A DNA stretch of 64,000 nucleotides from Streptomyces sp. ADI96-02. Lineage in GTDB: Bacteria; Actinomycetota; Actinomycetes; Streptomycetales; Streptomycetaceae. Both the position numbers and the translations under genes were made by a program. The DNA lies in assembly GCF_003846185.1 (NCBI RefSeq), contig NZ_ML123034.1:4705587-4769586 (forward strand), read 5' to 3'. Position 1 is the stretch's first letter. The number at the start of each line of letters is the position of its first letter. This document shows positions 18,111 to 26,530 of this stretch, piece by piece. Below the pieces are notes generated by a model. It saw only the letters and a program-made list of their open reading frames with translations, was not told where the DNA came from and did no database searches.

Positions 18111-18172
18111 GGCTCCAGTGCAGCGCCACCGCTCTGGTTACGCAACGTGCGCGCCGTCACACCGGCTGCCGG

Positions 18173-18220
18173 ATGACGGGCGCGGTACCGCTCAGTACAT
18201 TCAGGTGAACCCTCGTTCAC
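18173..18220 (+). promoter_or_regulatory. Thiolase promoter with overlapping inverted-repeat operator
   Basis: ATGACG (18,173-18,178) and TACATT (18,196-18,201), 17 nt apart, make a good housekeeping promoter. The expected start near 18,207 falls inside the perfect inverted repeat GTGAAC-CCTC-GTTCAC (18,205-18,220). A regulator bound there would block transcription. A related site precedes the dehydrogenase gene at 988. Confidence 0.6.
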
Positions 18221-18244
18221 ATCCGATCCCAAGGGGCCGCGGCC

Positions 18245-19456
18245 ATGCCAGGAACGACCGGTACCACCACGTCAGTGATCGTCGCGGGCGCGCGGACGCC
18301 CATGGGCCGTCTGCTCGGTGCCCTGAAGGGCTTCTCCGGCGCCGACCTCGGCGGCGTCGCGATCAAGGCCGCCCTGGAGCGGGCGGGCGTCAGCGGGGAC
18401 CAGGTCCAGTACGTGATCATGGGCCAGGTGCTCCAGGCCGGCGCGGGCCAGATCCCCGCCCGGCAGGCAGCCGTCAAGGCCGGCATCCCGATGAACGTCC
18501 CGGCGCTGACCGTCAACAAGGTGTGCCTCTCCGGTCTCGACGCCATCGCGCTGGCCGACCAGCTCATCCGCGCCGGTGAGTTCGACATCGTGGTGGCCGG
18601 CGGCCAGGAGTCGATGACCAACGCCCCGCACCTGCTGCCCAAGTCCCGCGAGGGCTACAAGTACGGCGCGATCCAGATGCTCGACTCGATGGCGCACGAC
18701 GGCCTCACCGACGCCTACGAGAACATCCCGATGGGCGAGTCCACCGAGAAGCACAACTCCCGGCTGGGCCTGGACCGCGCCGCCCAGGACGAGATCGGCG
18801 CCCTCTCGCACCAGCGCGCCGCCGCCGCGCAGAAGAACGGCGTCTTCGAGGCCGAGATCGCCCCGGTCGAGATCCCGCAGCGCAAGGGCGAGCCCGTCCT
18901 GTTCGCGGAGGACGAGGGCATCCGGCCCGAGACGACCGTCGAGTCGCTCGCCAAGCTGCGGCCCGCCTTCACCAAGGACGGCACGATCACCGCGGGCACC
19001 TCCTCGCAGATCTCCGACGGCGCCGCCGCGGTCGTCGTCATGAGCCGGGCGAAGGCCGAGGAGCTGGGCCTCGACTGGATCGCCGAGATCGGCGCCCACG
19101 GAAACGTCGCCGGCCCCGACAACTCCCTCCAGTCGCAGCCCTCGAACGCCATCCGGCACGCGCTGGAGAAGGACGGCCTGAGCGTCGGCGACCTCGACCT
19201 GATCGAGATCAACGAGGCGTTCGCGGCCGTCGCCGTCCAGTCCATGAAGGACCTCGGCGTCACCCCGGACAAGGTCAACGTCAACGGCGGCGCGATCGCG
19301 CTCGGCCACCCGATCGGCATGTCCGGCGCCCGCCTCGTCCTGCACCTGGCGCTGGAGCTGAAGCGGCGGGGCGGCGGCACCGGCGCGGCGGCCCTGTGCG
19401 GCGGCGGCGGTCAGGGCGACGCGCTGATCATCCGCGTTCCGGTTCCGGGCAAGTAA
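18245..19456 (+). CDS. Acetyl-CoA C-acetyltransferase (thiolase)
   Basis: A 403-residue thiolase. The nucleophile Cys94 lies in NKVCLSG, the His of GHPIGMSGAR is at 355 and the second catalytic Cys385 is in LCGGGGQGD. It condenses or cleaves acetoacetyl-CoA (or longer 3-oxoacyl-CoA) in the cytoplasm. AAGGGG lies about 9 nt before the ATG. It is followed by meaB on the same strand after a short hairpin (19,475-19,493), so the two are probably co-transcribed in part. Substrate length preference cannot be told; biosynthetic and degradative thiolases look alike here. Confidence 0.95.
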   Translation: MPGTTGTTTSVIVAGARTPMGRLLGALKGFSGADLGGVAIKAALERAGVSGDQVQYVIMGQVLQAGAGQIPARQAAVKAGIPMNVPALTVNKVCLSGLDAIALADQLIRAGEFDIVVAGGQESMTNAPHLLPKSREGYKYGAIQMLDSMAHDGLTDAYENIPMGESTEKHNSRLGLDRAAQDEIGALSHQRAAAAQKNGVFEAEIAPVEIPQRKGEPVLFAEDEGIRPETTVESLAKLRPAFTKDGTITAGTSSQISDGAAAVVVMSRAKAEELGLDWIAEIGAHGNVAGPDNSLQSQPSNAIRHALEKDGLSVGDLDLIEINEAFAAVAVQSMKDLGVTPDKVNVNGGAIALGHPIGMSGARLVLHLALELKRRGGGTGAAALCGGGGQGDALIIRVPVPGK

Positions 19457-19474
19457 CACCCGTACGGGTACGAG

Positions 19475-19493
19475 GCCCCCGGGCACCGGGGGC
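19475..19493 (+). terminator. Short hairpin between thiolase and meaB
   Basis: GCCCCCGG-GCA-CCGGGGGC forms a perfect 8-bp stem with a 3-nt loop and no U-tract. It may be a partial terminator that lowers meaB expression, or an mRNA-stabilising stem. Confidence 0.5.
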
Positions 19494-19508
19494 GAGGCGA
19501 ACGGAGCG

Positions 19509-20477
19509 GTGAACGTGGACGTGGACGTCCCCACGCTGGTCGAGCAGGCGCGAGCAGGCAGGCCGCGCGCGGTGGCCCGGCTGATCTCACTGGTGGAGGG
19601 GGCGTCCCCGCACCTGCGCGAGGTGATGGCCGCGCTGGCGCCGCTGGCCGGCCACGCCTACGTGGTGGGGCTGACCGGTTCGCCCGGCGTCGGCAAGTCC
19701 ACCTCGACCTCGGCGCTGGTCAGCGCCTACCGCCGGGCGGACAAGCGGGTCGGCGTGCTCGCCGTCGACCCGTCCTCGCCGTTCTCCGGCGGGGCGCTGC
19801 TCGGCGACCGGGTGCGGATGTCGGACCACGCGTCCGACCCGGGCGTCTACATCCGCTCCATGGCCACCCGCGGCCATCTGGGCGGCCTCGCCTGGTCGGC
19901 TCCGCAGGCGATCCGGGTGCTGGACGCGGCGGGCTGCGACGTGATCCTCGTCGAGACGGTCGGGGTCGGCCAGTCCGAGGTGGAGATCGCCTCGCAGGCG
20001 GACACCTCCGTCGTGCTGCTCGCCCCCGGCATGGGCGACGGCATCCAGGCGGCCAAGGCCGGAATCCTGGAGATCGGCGACGTGTACGTGGTGAACAAGG
20101 CCGACCGGGACGGCGCGGACGCCACCGCCCGCGAGCTGAACCACATGCTGGGCCTGGGGGAGTCCCGCGGGCCCGGCGACTGGCGACCGCCGATCGTGAA
20201 GACGGTCGCCGCGCGCGGCCAGGGCACCGACGAGGTGGTCGAGGCCCTGGAGAAGCACCGCGCCTGGATGGAGGAGCACGGCGTCCTGGCCGAGCGGCGC
20301 GCCGCCCGCGCCGCCCGCGAGGTGGAGACGATCGCGGTCACCGCGCTCCGCGAGAGGATCGCCGACCTGCGCGGCGACCGCCGGCTGGCGGCCCTGGCCG
20401 ACCGCATCGTCGCCGGCCGCCTCGACCCGTACGCGGCGGCCGACGAACTGGTCGCGGGGCTCACCGCGGGCGCCTGA
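19509..20477 (+). CDS. meaB: MeaB-type GTPase, chaperone of acyl-CoA mutases
   Basis: A 322-residue G3E GTPase. Walker A GSPGVGKST is at residues 57-65, VLAVDPSSPFSGGALLGDRVRM follows, switch residues are in the VETVGVGQSE segment, and the guanine-specificity NKAD motif (VVNKADRDG) is present. MeaB/ArgK proteins gate cofactor loading and protect B12-dependent mutases such as methylmalonyl-CoA or isobutyryl-CoA mutase. The listed GTG is the first in frame; the GTG at 19,515 sits at a better distance (8 nt) from GGAG and may be the true start. Partners in this window are icmA and mce. Confidence 0.94.
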   Translation: MNVDVDVPTLVEQARAGRPRAVARLISLVEGASPHLREVMAALAPLAGHAYVVGLTGSPGVGKSTSTSALVSAYRRADKRVGVLAVDPSSPFSGGALLGDRVRMSDHASDPGVYIRSMATRGHLGGLAWSAPQAIRVLDAAGCDVILVETVGVGQSEVEIASQADTSVVLLAPGMGDGIQAAKAGILEIGDVYVVNKADRDGADATARELNHMLGLGESRGPGDWRPPIVKTVAARGQGTDEVVEALEKHRAWMEEHGVLAERRAARAAREVETIAVTALRERIADLRGDRRLAALADRIVAGRLDPYAAADELVAGLTAGA

Positions 20478-20492
20478 GCGCGGGAGGCGCGC

Positions 20493-20518
20493 CCGGGGCG
20501 GTGTGCGGGCCGCCCCGG
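20493..20518. terminator. Hairpin between meaB and the PepSY gene
   Basis: CCGGGGCGG (20,493-20,501) pairs with CCGCCCCGG (20,510-20,518), a 9-bp perfect stem with an 8-nt loop between convergent genes. Confidence 0.6.
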
Positions 20519-20538
20519 ACGCGGAGTCCGGCCGTGCG

Positions 20539-21246
20539 TCAGCGGTCGTCGCGGTCGTCGCGGTCGTCGTGCCGGTCGTCCGCACGGTCGTCCCGGTCGT
20601 CCCGGTCGTCGTCCCGGTCCGCGGTGACCGCGCCGGTCTGCGCGTCGACCCGCAGCTCGTGCCGGCTGCCGTCCTTGCCCGCGATGTCGACGTCCCAGCG
20701 CAGGACGCCGTCCTGGCGGCCGTCGTCGTCATCGTCGTCCAGGTCGATCGACGTGACGCTGCCCGGCGCGCTCTTCAGCGCCGCGTCCCGGGCGTCGTTC
20801 AGCGAGACGGCGGCCGAGCGGGGCGCACCGCGGTCCCGGTCGTCGTCGCGGTCGTCGCCGTCGCGGTCGGGCACGACCTCGCCGCTGCCGGCGTCGACGA
20901 CCACGTCGTGCCAGACCTTGTCGGAGCCGTAGACCTCGAACTTCCAGACGGCACGGCCGCCGTCGTCATCGTCGTCGTCCAGCTCCGCCCCGGTCGCCGT
21001 GCCCGGGACGCTCCGCAGCGCGGCGGCCAGCGCCTGGTCGAGCGGCACCCCGGTCCCCGGGGCGACCGCGGCCGAGTCCTTCACCGCCCGGTCCTCGCCG
21101 CCGGAGACCCGCGCCGGCACGTCGGCGCTCGCGCTCCTGGCGGACGTACGGTCCCTGTCGTCACCCGCGAAGGCCACGGTGGAGGCGGCCGTGCCGCCGA
21201 TGAGGACGGCCGCGGTCACGGTGGCGATGGTGATGTTGCGCTTCAT
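20539..21246 (-). CDS. Secreted protein with two PepSY domains
   Basis: A 235-residue exported protein. A Sec signal peptide covers about residues 1-27 (TVAFAGD cleavage region). Two PepSY-like modules follow, each with a helix (LDQALAAALRSVPG; LNDARDAALKSAPG), an Asp-run loop and strands (WKFEVYG; LRWDVDIAG) ending in VVVDAGSGEV or LRVDAQTGAV. The C-terminus is a long Asp/Arg tract (DDRDDR repeats). PepSY proteins are often linked to protease inhibition or metal handling; the acidic runs could bind cations. It is divergent from a response-regulator gene across a shared operator-like region, so it is a likely target of that system. Confidence 0.88.
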   Translation of the reverse strand: MKRNITIATVTAAVLIGGTAASTVAFAGDDRDRTSARSASADVPARVSGGEDRAVKDSAAVAPGTGVPLDQALAAALRSVPGTATGAELDDDDDDGGRAVWKFEVYGSDKVWHDVVVDAGSGEVVPDRDGDDRDDDRDRGAPRSAAVSLNDARDAALKSAPGSVTSIDLDDDDDDGRQDGVLRWDVDIAGKDGSRHELRVDAQTGAVTADRDDDRDDRDDRADDRHDDRDDRDDR

Positions 21247-21302
21247 GGGGTTCCTCCCGAGGGCGGTTGCTGTTCGACGGGATCCACACTGCCGGGGCGT
21301 TG

Positions 21303-21339
21303 CTGAACGCAGCCTGAAGCCGCCTGAAGGCGTCTTCAG
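21303..21339. promoter_or_regulatory. Response-regulator binding region between PepSY gene and regulator gene
   Basis: CTGAAC (21,303), CTGAAG (21,314) and CTGAAG (21,324) repeat in the same direction at 10-11 bp spacing, and CTGAAG-GCGT-CTTCAG (21,324-21,339) is a perfect palindrome. Read on the minus strand the units resemble GTTCA/CTTCA direct repeats of OmpR-family sites. It is a probable shared operator for the divergent genes. Confidence 0.6.
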
Positions 21340-21362
21340 GTGGAGTTTGGGACGCTGTGCGC

Positions 21363-22025
21363 ATGCGCCTGTTGATCGTGGAGGACGAGAAGCGACTCGC
21401 GGTGTCCCTCGCCCGGGGACTGACCGCCGAGGGCTTCGCCGTGGACGTCGTGCACGACGGCCTGGAAGGGCTGCACCGGGCGGGCGAGGGCGGCTACGAC
21501 CTGGTGGTCCTCGACATCATGCTGCCCGGCATGAACGGCTACCGGGTCTGCGCCGCGCTGCGGGCGGCCGGGCACGAGGTGCCCATCCTCATGCTGACCG
21601 CCAAGGACGGGGAGTACGACGAGGCCGAGGGGCTCGACACCGGCGCCGACGACTACCTGACGAAGCCCTTCAGCTACGTCGTCCTCGTCGCCCGCGTCCG
21701 CGCCCTGCTGCGCCGCCGCGGATCGGGCACCGGCGCGCCCGTCCTGCACGTCGGCGGCCTGCGCGTCGACACCGCCGCCCGCCGGGTGCACCGGGGCGAG
21801 GAGGAGTACGCGCTGACCGCCAAGGAGTTCGCGGTGCTGGAACAGCTCGCCCTGCGCGCGGGCGAGGTGGTCAGCAAGGCCGACATCCTGGAGCACGTCT
21901 GGGACTTCGCCTACGACGGCGACCCGAACATCGTCGAGGTCTACATCTCCACCCTGCGCCGCAAGCTCGGCGCGGCCACCATCCGCACGGTGCGCGGCGC
22001 CGGCTACCGGCTGGAGGCCCTGTGA
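21363..22025 (+). CDS. OmpR-family response regulator
   Basis: A 220-residue regulator with an N-terminal receiver (acidic pair near residues 8-9, phospho-acceptor Asp51 in VLDIMLPGMNG, Lys in LTKPF) and a C-terminal winged helix (VEVYISTLRRKLG, TVRGAGYRLEAL). It partners the histidine kinase encoded next, whose GTG overlaps this stop. The ATG at 21,363 was chosen because it begins directly with the receiver strand; a GTG at 21,357 would add two residues. By position it corresponds to the S. coelicolor RapA1/RapA2 system (SCO5403/5404, from memory), linked to antibiotic production. Confidence 0.92.
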   Translation: MRLLIVEDEKRLAVSLARGLTAEGFAVDVVHDGLEGLHRAGEGGYDLVVLDIMLPGMNGYRVCAALRAAGHEVPILMLTAKDGEYDEAEGLDTGADDYLTKPFSYVVLVARVRALLRRRGSGTGAPVLHVGGLRVDTAARRVHRGEEEYALTAKEFAVLEQLALRAGEVVSKADILEHVWDFAYDGDPNIVEVYISTLRRKLGAATIRTVRGAGYRLEAL

Positions 22026-23470
22026 GGTCCGTACGGGCCCAGGCCACCCTCGGCGCCACGCTCGTCGTCGCCGTCGCCCTGGCGGCGGCCGGGATCGCCC
22101 TGCTCCTCGTCCTGCGCGCCAACCTGATCGGCCAGGCCGACCTCCAGGCCGAGGTGGCGGCGCGCGAGGTGGCCGGGCAGCTCGCGCTGGACACCCCGTA
22201 CGACGCGCTGGACCTGGACGACGAGGAGGACCACCCGGTCCAGGTGACCGACGAGGAGGGCCGGGTGGTGGCCGTCTCCCCGGGCCTGACGGCGATCACC
22301 GGCGCGGGTGCGCCGGGCGTCACCCCGGTCCCGTCGGCCTCGGCGGGCGCGACCGCGCCGCCGGGCGACGACGATGACGGGGACGGGGACGGTCAGGACG
22401 ACGGCGGCCGGCCCGGCCGGGGAGAGGTCGCGGGCGACGATCCGGAGATCTCCGAGGGCTCCGCCACCGTCGACGGCCGGAAGGCCGACTACCGGTTCGC
22501 CGCCGTCGAGGCCACCACGTCCACCGGGGTGACGCTGACCGTGTACGCGGGCGCGCCCCTCACCGACGAGCGGGAGACGGTGAACACGGTGCGCGGCGCC
22601 ATGCTGGCCGGGCTGCTGCCGATGCTGGCCGTCGTCGCCGGGGTGACCTGGCTGGTGACCCGGCGCGCGCTGCGGCCGGTGGAGGGCATCCGCAGCGAGA
22701 TGGCGGCGATCACCGCGTCGGAGGATCTGGCCCGCCGGGTGCCGGAACCCGCCTCGCGCGACGAGATCGCCCGGCTGGCCCGGACGACGAACGAGACGCT
22801 GACGGTCCTGGAGGCGTCCGTGGAGCGGCAGCGGCGGTTCGTCGCGGACGCCTCGCACGAGCTGCGCAGCCCGATCGCCTCGCTCCGCACCCAGTTGGAG
22901 GTGGCGGCCGCCCACCCGGAGCTGCTGGACGTGCCGGGCGCGGTCGCCGACACCGTACGGCTCCAGGTGCTGGCGGCGGACCTGCTGCTGCTGGCCCGGC
23001 TGGACGCCGGGGAGAAGCCGCAGAGCACGGTGCTGGAGCTGGGCGCGCTGGTCCGCGAGGAGGTCTCCCAGCGGACCGGCGACCGGATCGCGGTGGCGGT
23101 CCGGGCACCCGAGGACGCGGCGTTCGAGGTCAGCGGATCGCGCGGGCAGCTGGCCCGGGTGATCGGCAACCTGCTGGACAACGCCGAGCGGCACGCCGAG
23201 AGCCTGGTCGCCGTCTCCATCGCGGCGGAGGCCGGCGGTGTGTGCGTGGAGGTCCGCGACGACGGCGCGGGCGTCCCGGAGGACGAGCGCGAACGGATCT
23301 TCGAGCGGTTCGTCCGGCTCGACGACGCCCGGAGCAGGGACGACGGCGGCGCGGGTCTCGGCCTCGCCATCGCCCGGGACGTGGCGTCCCGCCACGGCGG
23401 GACGCTGACGGTGCACCGGGCGACGGAGGGCGGCGCGGCCTTCCGGCTGTGGCTGCCCCGGTCCGGCTGA
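22022..23470 (+). CDS. Sensor histidine kinase, partner of the upstream regulator
   Basis: A 482-residue membrane kinase. The first membrane helix is at about 8-36. An extracytoplasmic sensor follows (about 37-190) with a strikingly acidic stretch (DLDDEEDHPV and an Asp/Gly run near residue 120), then a second helix, HAMP, a dimerisation domain with His279 (VADASHELRSP) and an ATPase domain with NLLDNAERHA and DDGAGVPEDERERIFERF. The GTG start overlaps the regulator stop. The acidic sensor, like the acidic PepSY protein next door, suggests sensing of cations or cationic peptides (inference). Confidence 0.92.
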   Translation: MRSVRAQATLGATLVVAVALAAAGIALLLVLRANLIGQADLQAEVAAREVAGQLALDTPYDALDLDDEEDHPVQVTDEEGRVVAVSPGLTAITGAGAPGVTPVPSASAGATAPPGDDDDGDGDGQDDGGRPGRGEVAGDDPEISEGSATVDGRKADYRFAAVEATTSTGVTLTVYAGAPLTDERETVNTVRGAMLAGLLPMLAVVAGVTWLVTRRALRPVEGIRSEMAAITASEDLARRVPEPASRDEIARLARTTNETLTVLEASVERQRRFVADASHELRSPIASLRTQLEVAAAHPELLDVPGAVADTVRLQVLAADLLLLARLDAGEKPQSTVLELGALVREEVSQRTGDRIAVAVRAPEDAAFEVSGSRGQLARVIGNLLDNAERHAESLVAVSIAAEAGGVCVEVRDDGAGVPEDERERIFERFVRLDDARSRDDGGAGLGLAIARDVASRHGGTLTVHRATEGGAAFRLWLPRSG

Positions 23471-23527
23471 CCGGCGACCCGCACCGCTGGCCTCTACCGC
23501 CGAGCCGTACCGCCGACCGTTCCGGCC

Positions 23528-23554
23528 CGGCGGGCGGGACCGGCCCGCCCGCCG
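23528..23554. terminator. Bidirectional hairpin terminator
   Basis: An 11-bp perfect GC stem (arms 23,528-23,538 and 23,544-23,554; 5-nt loop) lies between the convergent kinase and MarR genes. Confidence 0.7.
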
Positions 23555-23560
23555 CGCGTC

Positions 23561-24037
23561 CTACAGCTTGCCGCGCCTGCCGCGCAGGTGCTCGGCGATC
23601 GGGGTGAGGGCCGCGTGCAGCTCGGTCAGCGCCTCCGGCGACAGCAGGTCCATGAAGTGCCTGCGCACCGACTCGACGTGGTGCGGGGCGACCTCGCGCA
23701 TGGTCTCCGAGCCCAGCTCGGTCAGGACCGCGTACAGCCCCCGGCGGTCGGACTCGCAGTTGATGCGCCGGACCAGGCCGGCCGTCTCCATGCGGGTGAT
23801 CTGGTGCGAGAGCCGGCTCTTGGACTGCAGGGTGGCGGCGGCGAGGTCGCTCATCCGCATCCGCTGGTCGTCCGACTCGGAGAGGTTGACCAGGATCTCG
23901 TAGTCGTTCATGGTCAGGCCGAACGGCTGGAGGTCCTTCTCCAGTTGGTGCGTCAGCAGCCTGCTGACGTCCAGGTGGGTGCGCCAGGCGGACTGCTCCG
24001 TGTCGCTCAGCCAGCGGGTGGCCGTCTCGGTCTCCAT
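23561..24037 (-). CDS. MarR-family transcriptional regulator
   Basis: A 158-residue regulator with the MarR fold: dimerisation helices at both ends, a winged helix in the middle (MSDLAAATLQSKSRLSHQITRMETAGLVRR) and a wing with the usual Asp-Arg (CESDRRGLYAVLT). TAGAAT, a good -10, ends 6 nt before the ATG, so the mRNA is probably leaderless. A perfect 10-bp palindrome (24,034-24,043) spans the start codon and could serve autorepression. It corresponds in position to S. coelicolor SCO5405 (from memory). Confidence 0.9.
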   Translation of the reverse strand: METETATRWLSDTEQSAWRTHLDVSRLLTHQLEKDLQPFGLTMNDYEILVNLSESDDQRMRMSDLAAATLQSKSRLSHQITRMETAGLVRRINCESDRRGLYAVLTELGSETMREVAPHHVESVRRHFMDLLSPEALTELHAALTPIAEHLRGRRGKL

Positions 24038-24049
24038 ATATGGATTCTA
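24034..24049 (-). promoter_or_regulatory. Leaderless MarR promoter and palindrome
   Basis: TAGAAT (24,044-24,049, minus strand) lies 6 nt from the ATG. CCATATATGG at 24,034-24,043 is a perfect palindrome overlapping the start codon. No clear -35 is visible. Confidence 0.45.
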
Positions 24050-24186
24050 CCTAAGAAGTTGAAAGCCGGACGAAAGTAAGAGGTGTGACGACCGGCACCC
24101 CCGGCATGCCGGTGATCCGGCCGACCCGGTTCCGGGGGCCGACAGTTGGGCGCAGGCGTTCGACGTCACACTCCGCAGACTACCGC

Positions 24187-24969
24187 TCACCAACCGAAGC
24201 GGCGCTGGAGGTCCCCCAGCTGGCCGGGCATGCGGGGGACGGATCCGTGTTGACCTCCGCCGCCCGGGACGCCCGCGGCACCCGGAACACCCGGCTCGTT
24301 CGGCACGGCGCCCGTAGCCTGCTCCGCCATCAGCGTCTCGGACGACTGGAGGAGCACGGTGCCCGCACCCACGAACTCGAACTGGTGCTCCTCGCCCGAC
24401 GTCCCGCCGATCCCGGTCAGCGACCGCAGACCGCCCATCACGCCGGTCAGATAGCCGTGGTCGTAGTGGTGGCACGGCGAGGGGCAGTCGGCCCAGCCCA
24501 CCAGGGCCTGCGGGTCGACCCGCAGCGGCGGCTCCATGAAGACGACCGGCCCGTTCGAGGCGGCCACGAACTTCCCCGTGCCGATCAGCGTCACGAACCC
24601 CGGCACGATCGACTGCTTCAGCGCCAGCGACGGCTCGTACGCCAGCAGGTTCCCGGACCGGACCGTCAGGTTGCCGTCCTCCAGATCGAAGGAGTTCACG
24701 TCGAAGGCCCGGTCCGCGAGCAGCATCTTGCCGCTGCCCTCGGCGACCACCCAGTCGCTCGCGTGCAGCGGAGAGTGGAAGCTCGTGCGCAGCAGGCGCT
24801 CGAACCGGCCGTGCCCGATGCCGTCGAACGCGATCTGCCCGTAGTAGGCGATCATCTTGCCCTTCTGCAGGAACCACCGGCTCCCCTTGAGCTCCACGCA
24901 GAAGGTGTAGGGATTCACGTTGTCGTCCGACGGCAGCGTCGTCGGATCGAAGATCACGGGCGTGCTCAC
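24187..24969 (-). CDS. AIM24-family protein with Gly/Pro-rich tail
   Basis: A 260-residue member of the AIM24 (DUF124) family, a double-layer beta fold. Recognisable segments are LKGSRWFLQKGKMIAYYGQIAF, VAEGSGKMLLADR, LTVRSGNLLAYE and FEFVGAGTVLLQSSE. The last about 35 residues are Gly/Pro/Ala-rich and low complexity. It has no signal peptide. The GTG start overlaps the stop of the preceding paralogue (GTGA). Third gene of a three-gene operon of paralogues. The molecular function of bacterial AIM24 proteins is not established; the mitochondrial relative affects cristae organisation. Confidence 0.88.
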   Translation of the reverse strand: MSTPVIFDPTTLPSDDNVNPYTFCVELKGSRWFLQKGKMIAYYGQIAFDGIGHGRFERLLRTSFHSPLHASDWVVAEGSGKMLLADRAFDVNSFDLEDGNLTVRSGNLLAYEPSLALKQSIVPGFVTLIGTGKFVAASNGPVVFMEPPLRVDPQALVGWADCPSPCHHYDHGYLTGVMGGLRSLTGIGGTSGEEHQFEFVGAGTVLLQSSETLMAEQATGAVPNEPGVPGAAGVPGGGGQHGSVPRMPGQLGDLQRRFGW

Positions 24970-25616
24970 AGCTTCTCCTCAGACGCCTGGACGTACACCG
25001 CGCCGCTGCCGCTCAGCTCCAGCTGGAACGCCTCGCCGGCGCCGCGCCCCACCATGTCCCGCCAGCCGAGCGCGGTGGAGAGGCGGTTGCGTACGTCGCC
25101 GTGGTGGGCGACGTACGCCTGCGGGTCCACGTGCACCTCCCGGCCCGGCACGATCGGCAGCTCGATCACCCCGCCGTGCGCCATCACCGCGACCGCGCCG
25201 TGCCCCTGGAGCGTCGTGGTGAACAGCCCCTGGCCGGTCACCTGGCCGCGCACCATGCCCATCACCCCGCCCTGCGAACCCATGAACATCGTGCCCTGCC
25301 GCAGCGTCCCGTCGAAGGCCAGCAGCCGGTCCGCCTCCACGTACAGGGTGTCGCCGGCCAGTTCGATCACCTGGACATGGTGGCCGCCGTGGCCGAACAG
25401 CACCGTGCCCGAGCCCTCGACCGTCATCAGCGGCGTCGCCTCGCCGGCCACCCGGCGGCCGATCATCGAGGCGAGACCGCCCTGGCCGCCCTGGACGTTC
25501 GGGGTGAAGGACACCTCGCCCCGGTACGCCAGCATCGCGCCGCGCTGGCTGTACAGCTTCTGGCCCGGAGCCACCGCGGCCTCGACCATCTTGGAGTTGA
25601 TCTCCCGGAACGGCAT
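24966..25616 (-). CDS. AIM24-family protein, middle paralogue
   Basis: A 216-residue AIM24 protein, compact and without extensions. Diagnostic segments are YSQRGAMLAYRGEVSF, LMTVEGSGTVLFG, LYVEADRLLAFDGTL, GQGLFTTTLQGHGAVAVMAHG and LELSGSGAVYVQAS. It is translationally coupled on both sides (1-4 bp overlaps), so the three proteins are probably made in a fixed ratio and may form a hetero-oligomer (inference). The ATG is at 25,616. Confidence 0.9.
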   Translation of the reverse strand: MPFREINSKMVEAAVAPGQKLYSQRGAMLAYRGEVSFTPNVQGGQGGLASMIGRRVAGEATPLMTVEGSGTVLFGHGGHHVQVIELAGDTLYVEADRLLAFDGTLRQGTMFMGSQGGVMGMVRGQVTGQGLFTTTLQGHGAVAVMAHGGVIELPIVPGREVHVDPQAYVAHHGDVRNRLSTALGWRDMVGRGAGEAFQLELSGSGAVYVQASEEKL

Positions 25617-26248
25617 CAGACGTCGCCCCCCACCGTCACGCGCTCGCTCGGCTGCACGTAGACCAGGCCGTCGCCCTCGAAGCGGATCTGGAACGCCTCG
25701 CCCGAGCCCTCGCCCATCAGCGTGCGGAGGTTCACCCCGGCCTGGAAGTGCTGCTGGAGGTCTCCCTGGTGGGCGACGTACGCGCCCGGGTCGACCGTCA
25801 GCGGGTAGCGCGGGGAGACCCGCAGGAGCACCGCCGGGCCGTCCGACATGATCGCCGCCTGCCCGGAGCCCTCGACGGTCGTGGTGAACAGCCCGTTGCC
25901 GCTCGCCCCGCCGCGCAGGCCGGTGAACGCGGTGCCCGTGCGCAGTCCGGCGTCGGCGGCCAGCAGATTGCTCGCCTCCACGTACAGTCTCTCGCCGTGC
26001 AGGGAGACCAGGTTGATCTCGGTCGCCCGGTCGGCGAAATAGCAGGTGCCCTGCCCGGAGACCTCCATCACCGTCATCTGCTCTCCGGTCAGCCGGCGGG
26101 TCACCATCCCGCGGACCCCCTCACCGCCGCCGGACAGCTTCTTGAAGCTCATCCGGCCGTCGTACGCGACCATCGAGCCGTTCTTCGCCTTGACCGCGTC
26201 GCCCGTCAGATCGACGGCGAGCGTCTTGCTGCCCTGCAGCCGGAACAT
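25616..26248 (-). CDS. AIM24-family protein, first gene of the operon
   Basis: A 210-residue AIM24 protein beginning MFRLQGSKTLAVDL and containing KNGSMVAYDGRMSF, VMEVSGQGTCYFADR, LYVEASNLLAADAGL, GNGLFTTTVEGSGQAAIMSDG and IRFEGDGLVYVQPSE. It aligns by eye with the next gene over its full length. A GTG two codons upstream (26,254) is an alternative start; neither has a strong ribosome site. The 282-bp gap to the divergent DUF3817 gene contains GCCGCCGG-type short repeats near 26,340-26,395. Confidence 0.9.
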   Translation of the reverse strand: MFRLQGSKTLAVDLTGDAVKAKNGSMVAYDGRMSFKKLSGGGEGVRGMVTRRLTGEQMTVMEVSGQGTCYFADRATEINLVSLHGERLYVEASNLLAADAGLRTGTAFTGLRGGASGNGLFTTTVEGSGQAAIMSDGPAVLLRVSPRYPLTVDPGAYVAHQGDLQQHFQAGVNLRTLMGEGSGEAFQIRFEGDGLVYVQPSERVTVGGDV

Positions 26249-26530
26249 CGCCACGCACCGAAGGTAGCCGCCCGCCCCCCGCTCCGGCCAGGGCCCCCGG
26301 CACTCCGGCCGCCCCGGGCCGCCCTCCCGTGCCGCGCCCGCGGGAGGCCGCCGGGAGGCCGCCGGACCGCCACCCGGAAGCCGCCGGACCGGCCCTGATA
26401 TACGCCGATACGTGCTCCGCCGGGCCGGACAACCCCCGATGCCGGGCGGAGTGCGGCGCGATGCCACAATGGGGGCCCGCTTGTGCCTGCGTTCACAAGC
26501 CGTCACGACCCTCCCACCGAAGGTGCCCCT

